Assembly: GCA_002842985.1 (NCBI GenBank)
Contig: PHEQ01000011.1
Location: 1 to 64,000, forward strand
DNA length: 64,000 nucleotides
DNA from: Alphaproteobacteria bacterium HGW-Alphaproteobacteria-1
GTDB lineage: Bacteria > Pseudomonadota > Alphaproteobacteria > Rhodobacterales > Rhodobacteraceae
Direction: 5' to 3'
A program made the position numbers and the translations under genes. The notes under the pieces are model-generated. The model did no database searches, had not been told where the DNA came from, and saw only the letters and a list, made by a program, of their open reading frames with translations. Below are positions 30,175 through 38,206 of this stretch, piece after piece; the first letter of the stretch is position 1, and each line of letters opens with the position of its first letter.

Positions 30175-30588
30175 ATGCCGAATCCGTTTCATCTGGCGAT
30201 CAACGTGACCGATCTTGACGCGGCGCGGGGATTTTATGGCGGGGTTCTGGGCGCGGTCGAGGGGCGATCGACCGCGACATGGGTGGATTTTGATTTCTTC
30301 GGCCATCAACTCTCGCTGCATCTGGGCACGCCCTTTGCCACCGAAGCCACCGGCAAGGTGGGCGATCACATGGTGCCGATGCCGCATTTCGGAGTGGTGC
30401 TGCCGCTCACGCTCTGGCGTGATCTGGCCGCGCGGCTCGAGGCGGCGGGGGTGGATTTCGTGATCCCGCCCTCGGTGCGATTCGAGGGCGAGCCGGGCGA
30501 ACAATGGACCATGTTCTTTCGTGATCCTTGCGGCAACCCGATCGAGGTGAAGGGCTTTGCCGATATGGCGGCGGTGTTTGCGGGGTGA
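30175..30588 (+). CDS. VOC family (glyoxalase/bleomycin resistance-like) protein
   Basis: A 137-aa single VOC domain built from two beta-alpha-beta-beta-beta repeats. The first starts HLAINVTDLDAARGFYGGVLG and the second has FGVVLPLTLW and MFFRDPCGNPIEVKGF. His and Glu at the usual metal positions (HLAINV, IEVKGF) suggest a divalent metal site. The start at 30175 gives the family N-terminus; the track start is upstream. The substrate is unknown. It is divergent from metY and followed by the REP-like cluster. Confidence 0.88.
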   Translation: MPNPFHLAINVTDLDAARGFYGGVLGAVEGRSTATWVDFDFFGHQLSLHLGTPFATEATGKVGDHMVPMPHFGVVLPLTLWRDLAARLEAAGVDFVIPPSVRFEGEPGEQWTMFFRDPCGNPIEVKGFADMAAVFAG

Positions 30589-30627
30589 GCGGGCAGGCCG
30601 CCTGTTCTGTTGACCGTCACGGCAACC

Positions 30628-30784
30628 GTCATCCCCGCGAAAGCGGGGATCTCCTCACACCGAGAAATCCTCGGGTCAGGCCCGAGGATGACCGGGTGGG
30701 TGTGGCCGGAGATCCTCGGGTCGGGCCCGAGGATGACGCGGGCTTGATGGTTGGACAGATCCTCGGTCCAAACCCGACGATGAC
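30628..30784. repeat. Cluster of four REP-like palindromes
   Basis: Four related inverted repeats fall between two gene ends. Unit 1 is GTCATCCCCGCG-AAA-type at 30628-30651. Units 2 and 3 (30667-30692 and 30711-30737) share ATCCTCGGGTC...GGCCCGAGGATGAC. Unit 4 (30758-30784) is a decayed version. Each can form a GC-rich hairpin and most end in GATGAC. They resemble short palindromic intergenic repeats common in alphaproteobacterial genomes. The position between the VOC gene and the 3' end of the convergent glycosyltransferase-like gene suits transcript-end protection or a mobile REP/RAYT-type origin. Confidence 0.85.
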
Positions 30785-30803
30785 GGGCACCCGCGCGCGA
30801 CCC

Positions 30804-31805
30804 TTACCGCATCCAGAACCCGTTGCGCTTGATCGTGTTGCGGATCGCCTGTTCGCGGACAGGCAGGTTCTCGCGGTCGAATAGCGCGCGCACCTTGTCG
30901 CCTCGTCCCTGATAGATCATCCGCTTGATCGGCTCGTAATCCTTGAGCACCTTCTTGATCCGTTGGGGCGCGGTCACGTCACGAAGCACCTCGACCACAT
31001 GATCGCTCTCGCGGGCATACAGCAGCGGCAGCGTCCGGTAATGGCAGGTCACCGCCCCGTCGAGCAGTCCCTCGGGCAGCGTGTCGCGCCCGCCGCCCAA
31101 TCCATGGATGACCAGGGGCAGCGCCACCTGATCGAGCCACGGCTCGAGCGGCTGGCAGACAAGTTCGGGTGGCGGGTCGTCACGGATCGCCACCGCATAG
31201 TCGAGAAACCGCCGCCCGAAGACGCGCGGGCAGCGGTAAAAGAAGAAGCCCGCGTTGAAATAAAGATAGCGCTTCCAGTATTCGTCGGGCTGACCCGGAT
31301 CGAGCGAACTTTCGTAATCCAGCCCGAACCGGTCATAGAGCGATTTCCAGATTGCGCCGTAACCGGGACCGTAAAGCTCGATCTGCGGCCAGGTCCCCTC
31401 GCGCCTCAGAGAGGCCGTCGGACGCGCGAAATCGAAGGGCACGCCTGCCACCTCTCCCGTCACCAGCGTATCGGTGTCGAAGAATACGAACGGGGCGCCC
31501 TCGGGCATCGACAAGAGCGCCTCGATCTTGTTGCCGTAAGGGTAGGCATGGCCGAAATAGCGGCTCTCGAACGGCACGATCTCGGCGCCGAACCCCTCGA
31601 GCAGCGCGCGCGTCTCGTCGCCCTTTATGCGTGGATCGTTTGGCCAGAGCGGCCCCGGTTGTGGCTCAGCCACCAGAAGGCGCCCCGCGAAACCCGGCGA
31701 CATGGCGCGCAGAGAGGCGGCAAAAATCACCGCCTCGTATTGCAGCCGCCCGCCCTGCGCAACGATCACGATGTTGAACGCGTCTGATTTGGCCGGTTTT
31801 GCCAT
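30804..31805 (-). CDS. Putative glycosyltransferase (GT-A type)
   Basis: A 333-aa protein of unknown specificity. FNIVIVAQGGRLQYEAVIFA at the N-terminus looks like the first strand and helix of a GT-A fold, and FVFFDTDTLVTGEV near residue 113 contains a DxD-like metal-binding motif. KRYLYFNAGFFFYRCP in the middle matches the acceptor-side NAGFF-type segment found in GT8-like enzymes. No signal peptide or membrane span is visible. It stands alone, with the REP cluster downstream and the mobilization relic upstream. Confidence 0.7.
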   Translation of the reverse strand: MAKPAKSDAFNIVIVAQGGRLQYEAVIFAASLRAMSPGFAGRLLVAEPQPGPLWPNDPRIKGDETRALLEGFGAEIVPFESRYFGHAYPYGNKIEALLSMPEGAPFVFFDTDTLVTGEVAGVPFDFARPTASLRREGTWPQIELYGPGYGAIWKSLYDRFGLDYESSLDPGQPDEYWKRYLYFNAGFFFYRCPRVFGRRFLDYAVAIRDDPPPELVCQPLEPWLDQVALPLVIHGLGGGRDTLPEGLLDGAVTCHYRTLPLLYARESDHVVEVLRDVTAPQRIKKVLKDYEPIKRMIYQGRGDKVRALFDRENLPVREQAIRNTIKRNGFWMR

Positions 31806-31869
31806 GTCTCTGCCCCCGCCTTTTGAGCGGCACTATACGCGCGGCGGCAGAATGTCAGAAAGGGGAAAG

Positions 31870-31960
31870 TGGTGGACCGAACGGGAGCGGAATCGAACCG
31901 CCTGCTTGAGGTTCTCCGGGAAGCGGGACACCATCTCGCACCTTGTGATCTAACCGGTCC
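31870..31960 (-). other. tRNA-like or oriT-like structured element
   Basis: The minus strand starts GGACCGG and ends TCGGTCC-A-CCA, so the ends pair over 7 bp and carry a CCA tail, and it has a T-arm look-alike GGCGG-TTCGATT-CCGCT. Five extra bases separate this arm from the acceptor strand, and no proper anticodon arm folds, so it is not a working tRNA. It lies 12 bp before the mobC start. Upstream of mobC is where oriT sequences with inverted repeats usually sit, so a decayed tRNA (an old attachment site) and an oriT relic are both possible. Confidence 0.4.
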
Positions 31961-31971
31961 GAGATGCGGAG

Positions 31972-32391
31972 ATGAGCGCCTTAGATAGAAAGTTCAATAA
32001 GTTAGCAAAGGGCAAGCGGCCCAAGTAGCCGCCGCCGTTCCCGCTGCGCTTCACCTTTGACGAGCGGACGATGCTGGACATATTGCGGGGCAACATGCCG
32101 CTGGGACGGTATATCCGCGAGCAAGTGCTCGGGGATGATGCTGCGCCGCGCAAGAAACGTGGGCGCTATCCGGTCAAGGATCATGAAGCCCTCGGGCATG
32201 TCCTGGGCGCGCTCGGCTCGTCGCGCCTGTCTTGCAATCTGAACCAGCTCGCCCGCGCTTCCAAAAGCGGATCGCTGCCGGTCGCGCCGGAGACGGAAGC
32301 CTATCTTCGTCGGGCTTATGAAGACGTGAAGGCCATGCGGCAGGAACTGCTGCGGGCACTCGGCAGCTTGAGCGTCGGGGGTGAGCCATGA
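31972..32391 (+). pseudogene. mobC: Plasmid mobilization relaxosome protein MobC, premature stop
   Basis: MobC assists relaxase nicking at oriT. Translation from the ATG at 31972 gives MSALDRKFNKLAKGKRPK, then an in-frame TAG at 32026. The same frame continues with PPPFPLRFTFDERTMLD and on through LNQLARASKSGSLPVAPET to a TGA at 32391, covering the whole family. A single nonsense change therefore splits the gene; the track ORF beginning at 32071 is the part after it. The 3' end overlaps the relaxase ATG (ATGA) as in intact mobC-relaxase operons. Restart at 32071 could give a 106-aa product. Confidence 0.85.
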
Positions 32392-32507
32392 TCCTGAAAG
32401 GTTCCCAGCGCGGCAATGCGGCCAAGCTCGCCCGTCACTTGATGAACATTCGGGACAACGCGCATGTCGAGCTGCGCAAGCTGCGCGGCGTCGTCTCCGA
32501 GGCGTAG
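32388..32507 (+). pseudogene. Relaxase N-terminal fragment
   Basis: From the ATG overlapping mobC the frame reads MILKGSQRGNAAKLARHLMN and IRDNAHVELRKLRGVVSEA, then TAG. This is the N-terminus of MobA/VirD2-type relaxases that follow mobC in alphaproteobacterial mobilizable elements. The catalytic His triad and everything downstream are missing, and sequence after the stop shows no relaxase similarity, so the element has been truncated by deletion here. It is too short for the ORF track. Confidence 0.8.
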
Positions 32508-32862
32508 CTACTCGATGTTCTGCTCGGACCATCGAAAACCGCACCATGCGCTGCTGGGGAATGCTGAAATGACGACGCGGTCGATGCACCTTGAGGCGGC
32601 GCGTGCAGCCAAACAAGAAAGCAGATCACCCGGAGCCCACAGCCGGTCTCCGCTGTGATGAGGTTCGCAAATCCCACCCACGCGCCTCACGCGATCCCCG
32701 TCCGCGCGGGGATGATGTCTTTTTCATCAGCGTCTCATACCAACGGCGCCGCCCCTTGAGCCCGTCCGGGGCCGCGCAATCGACCGCGACGCAATACCGA
32801 CGCGGGTATGGCCCGCGCGAAAACCGCTTTTCTGTCCCCCCGTTTCACGCGAGGAAGAAGAC
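32508..32862. other. Non-coding stretch after the mobilization relic (355 bp)
   Basis: No gene is supported. It holds the broken end of the relaxase region, one REP-like palindrome, and the upstream region of the MFS transporter. The short overlapping ORFs listed here on both strands have no recognisable features. Confidence 0.5.
32693..32714. repeat. REP-like palindrome, single unit
   Basis: GATCCCCGTCCGCGCGGGGATG forms a stem of ATCCCCG with CGGGGAT around TCCGCG and is followed by ATG. It is the reverse-orientation counterpart of the first unit in the cluster at 30628-30651. Confidence 0.7.
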
Positions 32863-34086
32863 ATGCCGATTCTCGCCTTCCTCCGCGACAATGCGCGCTG
32901 GCTGACGGTCGGCGTTTTGCTGACCTTTCTGTCGAGTTTCGGGCAGACCTATTTCATCTCGGTCTTTGCCGGTGAAATCCGCGCTGATTTCGGGCTAAGT
33001 CACGGGGAGTGGGGCGCAATATACGCGGCGGGCACCACCGCTTCGGCGCTGTTGATGGTCTGGGCCGGGGGGCTGACCGATCTTTTCCGCGTGCGCGTTC
33101 TGGCCCCTGCCGTGCTTCTCCTGATGACCGGCGCGTGCCTCTTCATGGCGCTCAACCCGGTGTGGTGGCTGTTGCCGGTGATCGTCTTCGCGCTGCGCTT
33201 TTCCGGTCAGGGGATGATGAGCCATCTGGCTGTCATTGCCATGGCGCGCTGGTTCGTCGCCACCCGCGGCAAGGCCCTGTCGGTAGCGACGCTGGGCAAT
33301 GCAATCGGCGAGTCATTGTTGCCGATCGTTTTCGTGGCACTCCTGATCACGTATGACTGGCGCACGCTGTGGGTTGTGGCGGGGGTCGCGGCCCTCATCG
33401 GCATCCCGCTGCTTCTTCTGCTCCTCCGAAAGGAGCGCACGCCGCAAAGCTGGGCGCAAACAAGCCAATCCCTTGGAATGCGGGGGCAGCACTGGACCCG
33501 GGGAGAAGCGTTGCGGCATTTCCTGTTCTGGTTCATGGTGCCTGCGCTTTTGGGCCCGTCGGCCTTCAACACCGCGTTCTTCTTTCATCAGGTGCATATC
33601 GCCGAGGTGAAGGCCGTGGCGCATCTGGATCTGGTCGCCATGTTTCCGCTTTACACGGTGGTCGGCATCGGCGCGATGGTGCTTGCCGGGTTTCTGATCG
33701 ACCGGCTTGGCACGTCGCGGGTGCTGCCGTTCATCCAGCTTCCGATGATCGGGGCCTTCCTCGTGTTTTCGGTCTCGGACGGGCCCATTTTGCTGCTCGC
33801 GGGCTTTGTGCTGCTGGCGCTCACCACCGGGGCCAACAGCGTGGTGCCGAATGCATTCTGGGCCGAGTTCTATGGCAGCGCCAATATGGGCTCGATCAAG
33901 GCGATGGCGGCGGCGATCATGGTGCTCGGCTCTGCCATTGGTCCTGGAATTACCGGGATCGGGATTGATCTCGGCATCGGGATCGAGACGCAATTCGTCA
34001 TGATTGCGGCCTATTTCACCTTTTCAAGCCTGATGATGACGATCGGCGTTGTGCGCGCCCGGCCAGAGCTATCGCAACCGCTTTAG
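32863..34086 (+). CDS. MFS transporter
   Basis: A 407-aa inner-membrane protein with about 12 hydrophobic helices, in the NarK/YbfB/monocarboxylate-like MFS group. FLSSFGQTYFISVFAGEIR opens helix 1. The loop 2-3 motif appears as AGGLTDLFRVRVL, close to the MFS motif A, and its counterpart in the second half is GFLIDRLGTSRVLP. The substrate is unknown. It is preceded by the mobilization relic and a REP-like palindrome and overlaps the convergent smr gene by 18 bp. Confidence 0.92.
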   Translation: MPILAFLRDNARWLTVGVLLTFLSSFGQTYFISVFAGEIRADFGLSHGEWGAIYAAGTTASALLMVWAGGLTDLFRVRVLAPAVLLLMTGACLFMALNPVWWLLPVIVFALRFSGQGMMSHLAVIAMARWFVATRGKALSVATLGNAIGESLLPIVFVALLITYDWRTLWVVAGVAALIGIPLLLLLLRKERTPQSWAQTSQSLGMRGQHWTRGEALRHFLFWFMVPALLGPSAFNTAFFFHQVHIAEVKAVAHLDLVAMFPLYTVVGIGAMVLAGFLIDRLGTSRVLPFIQLPMIGAFLVFSVSDGPILLLAGFVLLALTTGANSVVPNAFWAEFYGSANMGSIKAMAAAIMVLGSAIGPGITGIGIDLGIGIETQFVMIAAYFTFSSLMMTIGVVRARPELSQPL

Positions 34087-34653
34087 ATAGACGTAATAGG
34101 CCCCGCCGCCGCCATGCCGCAGATGTGCCTCGGCGATCTGGAGCACGAGCGGCCCGAGGGGCGCCATGCGCAGCCAGTGCGGCACATTGTGGCGCAGCAC
34201 CCCTTGGCGCACCGGTATCGGGCCATCATCATCGCGGCGCTTTCCCTTGCCGGTGACGACAAGAACGAGCCTCCGGCCTTGCCCGTGCGCGCGCAGGATG
34301 AACGCGGTGAGCGCGCCATGCGCCTGATCCAGCGTCATGCCGTGCAGGTCTATCTTGGCCTCAGGCGTCAGTTTGCCGCGCCGCAACCGCTCGAACGCCT
34401 TGCGATCCATCGCGACAGGTGGGGCCGTTCTCCTGTCGGTGAGGCCGGGCAGCATATCGAGACCAGACGTGCCGGGGCGCGCTGCCTGCCCGAGACGGAA
34501 CGGCTCGATGGGCTGTGACGCGGGGTCCTCGCGTGGGGCGGGGTTGGCGAGAAGCGGCATCGCGGGTCGCTGCGGCTTGAGCGGCACGGTGCGGCGTGCG
34601 ACCTCCTGCCAGAGCGCCTCTTCCTCGGGGCGCAGGTGCCGTTTGCGGGTCAC
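34069..34653 (-). CDS. Smr domain protein
   Basis: A 194-aa protein with a disordered, Pro/Arg-rich N-terminus (MTRKRHLRPEEEALWQ) and a C-terminal Smr domain (about residues 100-190). The domain has IDLHGMTLDQAHGALTAFI, VTGKGKRR and the closing HGGGGAYYVYLKR. Smr domains are nucleases related to the MutS2 C-terminus and act on nicked DNA or on RNA. The gene overlaps mltA by 4 bp (34650-34653) and belongs to the origin-proximal smr-mltA-tim44 run seen in related genomes. Confidence 0.92.
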   Translation of the reverse strand: MTRKRHLRPEEEALWQEVARRTVPLKPQRPAMPLLANPAPREDPASQPIEPFRLGQAARPGTSGLDMLPGLTDRRTAPPVAMDRKAFERLRRGKLTPEAKIDLHGMTLDQAHGALTAFILRAHGQGRRLVLVVTGKGKRRDDDGPIPVRQGVLRHNVPHWLRMAPLGPLVLQIAEAHLRHGGGGAYYVYLKRLR

Positions 34654-35687
34654 TGGTCGGCATCCGTCAGCATCGCATAGGCGCGCTGGATCGGCATGAG
34701 CACGACCATGCGCCCCGGATCACGCAAGCGCCCCGCCGCGCGTCCGGCATCCGCGCCGGTGCCGAAAAAGATATCCGCCCGCTGCGGCCCCTTGATCGCC
34801 GATCCGGTATCCTGGGCCACCATCAAACGTCTTATTGGCCCATGACCCTCCTTTTCGATCCAGACCGGCGCGCCGAGCGGCACGTGGGCCGGATCGACCG
34901 CGATCGTGCGCCCTGCCGTCACCGAACGGTTCATCGCGCCAAGCGGGCCGCGTTCCGGCGAGACCTGATCCACGCGCCGGAAAAACACATAGGATGGGTT
35001 GTGAAAAAGCAATGCCTCGCCGGCCTCCGGGTTGCGCCGAACCCAGTTCTTGATCACCTCGGCCGAGACCTGATGCGCCTCGTAAATCCCAAGCCGCACC
35101 AGTTCGGTTCCGATAGAGCGATAGGGATGCCCGTTCGCGCCACCATACCCGACGCGGATCACACCCCCGTCGGGGAGCCGGATGCGACCCGATCCCTGAA
35201 TCTGGAGGAAAAACAGCTCGACCGGGTCATCGACCCAGGCGATTTCCAATCCGCGGCCCGACATCACGTCGCCGGTCAGGATCTCACGCCGTGACAGCCA
35301 TGGGCTTGCCTCGCGGGCCTCGGGCGGCATTCGATAGACAGGGTAGCGGTAGCGCCCGCCGGGTTGCAGCGCGCCGCGCAGTTGCGGCTCGTAATATCCG
35401 GTGAAAAGCGCCGGGTTGCCGTCCGAAATCACCACCGGACGAAAGAAAAGCTCGAAAAACGTCCGCGCTTCCGGTCCGGTTTGCGCCAGGGCGCAGAGCG
35501 ACTGCCAGTCCGGATCCTTCATATCGGCGCAGGTTTCGGTGAAAACCTTGAGCGCCTTGGCATGGTCATCCTCTGCCCAGCCGCGCAGGTCGGAGAAATC
35601 CAGAATCTCGTGTCGAAACTCAGACGCGCCCGCCATGGCCGACCATAGCGTCAAAATGACAGGAAAAGCGCACCGCGCACCGGTCAT
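34650..35687 (-). CDS. mltA: Membrane-bound lytic murein transglycosylase A
   Basis: It cleaves peptidoglycan glycan strands to 1,6-anhydromuropeptides. The N-terminus is a short signal sequence (PVILTLWSAMAGASE). The MltA barrel is shown by FTGYYEPQLRG and FFLQIQGSGRIRLPDG, and the C-terminal 3D domain carries the catalytic region ALMVAQDTGSAIKGPQRADI, where the Asp residues define the family. No lipobox Cys is evident, so it may be soluble in the periplasm. The 345-aa length fits. It overlaps the Tim44-like gene by 4 bp. Confidence 0.93.
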   Translation of the reverse strand: MTGARCAFPVILTLWSAMAGASEFRHEILDFSDLRGWAEDDHAKALKVFTETCADMKDPDWQSLCALAQTGPEARTFFELFFRPVVISDGNPALFTGYYEPQLRGALQPGGRYRYPVYRMPPEAREASPWLSRREILTGDVMSGRGLEIAWVDDPVELFFLQIQGSGRIRLPDGGVIRVGYGGANGHPYRSIGTELVRLGIYEAHQVSAEVIKNWVRRNPEAGEALLFHNPSYVFFRRVDQVSPERGPLGAMNRSVTAGRTIAVDPAHVPLGAPVWIEKEGHGPIRRLMVAQDTGSAIKGPQRADIFFGTGADAGRAAGRLRDPGRMVVLMPIQRAYAMLTDADQ

Positions 35688-36343
35688 TCGCCCGTGGCAA
35701 CAAGCCGCCAGTTCGGATCATCGGCACCCATGATGCGCTCATAAGTCCACAGATCCTTCTGTCTCTTGCTGCGCCCCGGTTCGCCCTCGACAATCTCGCC
35801 TTTGGCATCGCGCACCACCGAAACAAGTTCGGCGACGTAACGCACGTCGATCTCTGCGCGTCGGCTTGCCGGATCGAACCGTGCGTCATTGAGCGCAAGG
35901 TCACGAATGCCGATGAATTCCGACTCGATCTTCAGCCCCTGCTGCTCTCGCGCATCGACGACCTGAGCAAAGGCCTCATAGACCTCGGGCGACAGAAACG
36001 GCGTTACCTCGTCAAGCGTGCCGTTCTCGAAGGCCATGAGGATCATCTCATATGCACCCCGCGCACCCTGAAGGAAATCGGTCACGCCGAAATCCTGTTC
36101 GATCCGCTTCATCTCGGCCAGTGCGGCAGCAGCGTCTGAATCCTCGGGCACATGATCGGTGATGTCGTGATCAGGACCGCCCTCGATCACCTCAAAGCCG
36201 CGCCGCTCCAGCGGTTTTTCAAGCGGTCGCGTCGCTGGTTTGGCCTCAAAACCTTCCCGCGTGCCCAGAACTCTCTTGAGCCGGACAATCAGGAAAATGG
36301 CGATACCGGCGAGAACCAGTAATTGCAGGATCGGCGAATTCAT
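35684..36343 (-). CDS. Tim44-like domain protein
   Basis: A 219-aa protein with an N-terminal membrane anchor (ILQLLVLAGIAIFLIVRL), a charged linker, and a C-terminal Tim44-like domain (about 80-215): VTDFLQGARGAYEMILMAF, then LKDLWTYER-type strands ending WRLVATGE. Mitochondrial Tim44 derives from this bacterial family (TimA). The start is the ATG at 36343 with GAGG six bases upstream; the track start is a GTG two codons earlier. It is divergent from fxsA. In Caulobacter the homologue lies in the same origin-proximal block. Confidence 0.9.
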   Translation of the reverse strand: MNSPILQLLVLAGIAIFLIVRLKRVLGTREGFEAKPATRPLEKPLERRGFEVIEGGPDHDITDHVPEDSDAAAALAEMKRIEQDFGVTDFLQGARGAYEMILMAFENGTLDEVTPFLSPEVYEAFAQVVDAREQQGLKIESEFIGIRDLALNDARFDPASRRAEIDVRYVAELVSVVRDAKGEIVEGEPGRSKRQKDLWTYERIMGADDPNWRLVATGE

Positions 36344-36451
36344 GAGCACCTCGTGTCGTGCGGGGCATGGCAGGCTCTGTCACTTGCCCCTATGTAGGGG
36401 AGGGACGTGGCCAAGTCCACCACAAGCCACGCATATCCAAGGAGGCCGTCC

Positions 36452-36901
36452 ATGTGGCTCTTGCTGGCTTTCATCGCCGTACCGCTGATCGAGATCGCAC
36501 TTTTCATTCAGGTTGGCGGGGCGATCGGCCTTTGGCCAACACTGGCCATCGTGATCCTGACCGCACTCGCGGGCACGGCGCTTTTGCGGCGGCAGGGATT
36601 TCAGGAAATGAACCGGCTGCGCGCTGCACTTGGCGGTGAGGGTGATCCATCAGAACCGCTGGTTCATGGGGCGATGATCCTGTTTGCGGGCGCGCTGTTG
36701 CTCACGCCGGGCTTTTTTACCGATGCCATTGGCTTTTCCCTGCTGCTGCCACCGGTGCGCGCCTGGCTGTTCGCGCAAATCCGCAAACGCATCGTGGTGC
36801 ATGACATGAGCCGTCCACAGCGCCGGCCCGATATCATCGAGGGCGAATATGAAGCCGTTGAGCCGGACAGAAATGATCCCTCGGGCTGGACCAGGCATTG
36901 A
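36452..36901 (+). CDS. fxsA: FxsA family membrane protein
   Basis: A 149-aa inner-membrane protein with hydrophobic segments WLLLAFIAVPLIEIALFI, LWPTLAIVILTALAGTALL and GAMILFAGALLLTPGFFTDAIG, the last being the FxsA signature. In E. coli FxsA overproduction relieves F exclusion of phage T7; its normal role is unclear. AAGGAGG lies 6 bases before the ATG at 36452, which decides this start over the track start. It is divergent from the Tim44-like gene and followed by secB. Confidence 0.92.
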   Translation: MWLLLAFIAVPLIEIALFIQVGGAIGLWPTLAIVILTALAGTALLRRQGFQEMNRLRAALGGEGDPSEPLVHGAMILFAGALLLTPGFFTDAIGFSLLLPPVRAWLFAQIRKRIVVHDMSRPQRRPDIIEGEYEAVEPDRNDPSGWTRH

Positions 36902-36958
36902 GGCGCGGCCACTCCCCTGCTAAGCAATCGCGGACTTCATTTCGATCAGGAGAGCCAG

Positions 36959-37474
36959 ATGGCCGAACACGAGAACGGAGCCGCGCCGGAAACCGCCGGG
37001 GCCACAGAGCAGCAGCCGCAGCCGCAACTCAAGATGCAGATTCTCACGCAATTCGTGCGCGATCTGTCATTCGAGAACGTGCTTGCCCAACGCGGCGCCG
37101 GCGGCGAGGTGCAACCCGACGTGCAGGTGACCGTCAATCTCGACGCCAAGAAACGGGCGGTCGAACATCAGTACGAGGTCGCCTGCAAACTCAACATCAC
37201 CTCGCGCAACAAGGGGAGCGAGGATGCCCTCTTTGTGTTCGAGATGGACTATGTCGGCGTTTTCCACATCGAGGGCGTGCCCGACGATCAGCTCCACCCG
37301 TTCCTGTTGATCGAGTGTCCGCGCCAGATCTTCCCCTTCATGCGCCGCATCGTGAGCGATGTGACACGCGACGGGGGCTTTCCGCCCCTCAACCTCGACA
37401 ATATCGATTTCGTACAGCTTTACCGGCATGAGATCGCGCGCCGTCAGGCCACAGCACCCACTGCCCAGGCCTGA
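36959..37474 (+). CDS. secB: Protein-export chaperone SecB
   Basis: It keeps preproteins unfolded and delivers them to SecA. QILTQFVRDLSFENVLAQRG near residue 27, the VFEMDYVGVFHIEGVP segment and the SecA-binding LLIECPRQIFPFMRRIVSDV are all conserved. At 171 aa it has the extra N-terminal Gln/Pro-rich tail usual in alphaproteobacteria. AGGAGAG precedes the ATG. Its 3' end abuts convergent dnaQ. Confidence 0.97.
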   Translation: MAEHENGAAPETAGATEQQPQPQLKMQILTQFVRDLSFENVLAQRGAGGEVQPDVQVTVNLDAKKRAVEHQYEVACKLNITSRNKGSEDALFVFEMDYVGVFHIEGVPDDQLHPFLLIECPRQIFPFMRRIVSDVTRDGGFPPLNLDNIDFVQLYRHEIARRQATAPTAQA

Positions 37475-38206
37475 TCACCGCGACCAGAGCGCCGCGTCGC
37501 CCATCCGCGCCACAAACGCGTCATGGGCGGCGCGTTCCTCGTCGGTGAGACGCCGCGCAAGCGGGCGCGGTCTTGGATCGGGCCGCCAATCCGTGCGCAC
37601 ATTGCCGCCCGATAAAGCCGTGTTCATCGGCCGTGATGCCAGCGCGAAATCCGGCTGCCGCCCGCCAATCAGTTCAAGATAGACCTCGGCGAGGATCTGC
37701 GCATCGAGCAGCGCCCCGTGCAGTGTGCGCCCGGAATTGTCGATGGCAAAGCGGCGGCACAAGGCATCGAGCGAGGCCGGCGCGCCGGGAAATTTCTTCC
37801 GCGCCATGCTCAGCGTATCTATGGCCCGCTCGAATGACAGGCCGGACAGACCGGCCCATCCAAGCTCTGCATTGAGAAACTTCATGTCGAAGGCGGCATT
37901 GTGGATCACAAGCGTCGCATCGCCGACGAAATCCAGAAACGCCTGTCCCACCGCCGAGAACAGCGGCTTGTCCCGCAGCGTCACCTCGCCCTCGCGCGCA
38001 GCGCGCGGCACGGTCAGCAAGTCGGGCCCGATCCCGTGCACACCAAAGGCATCCTCGGGCATGTCGCGCGCCGGATTGATATACTGGTGATAGGTGCGCC
38101 CCGTCGGCATGTGATTGTAAAGCTCGAGCGCGCCGATCTCGACGATCCGATGGCCTTCGGACGGCTCGAACCCGGTGGTTTCAGTATCCAGAACGATTTC
38201 ACGCAT
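37475..38206 (-). CDS. dnaQ: DNA polymerase III subunit epsilon (proofreading exonuclease)
   Basis: The 3'-5' exonuclease of the replicase. Exo I is IVLDTETTGFEP at residues 4-15, Exo II lies in LVIHNAAFDMKFLNAEL, and Exo III in the HGALLDAQILAEVYLEL segment. The 243-aa length is normal and it includes the C-terminal polymerase-binding tail. I start at 38206, so the first codons overlap the coaE 3' end by 8 bp. The maf-aroE-coaE-dnaQ order is the conserved origin-proximal operon. Confidence 0.96.
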   Translation of the reverse strand: MREIVLDTETTGFEPSEGHRIVEIGALELYNHMPTGRTYHQYINPARDMPEDAFGVHGIGPDLLTVPRAAREGEVTLRDKPLFSAVGQAFLDFVGDATLVIHNAAFDMKFLNAELGWAGLSGLSFERAIDTLSMARKKFPGAPASLDALCRRFAIDNSGRTLHGALLDAQILAEVYLELIGGRQPDFALASRPMNTALSGGNVRTDWRPDPRPRPLARRLTDEERAAHDAFVARMGDAALWSR

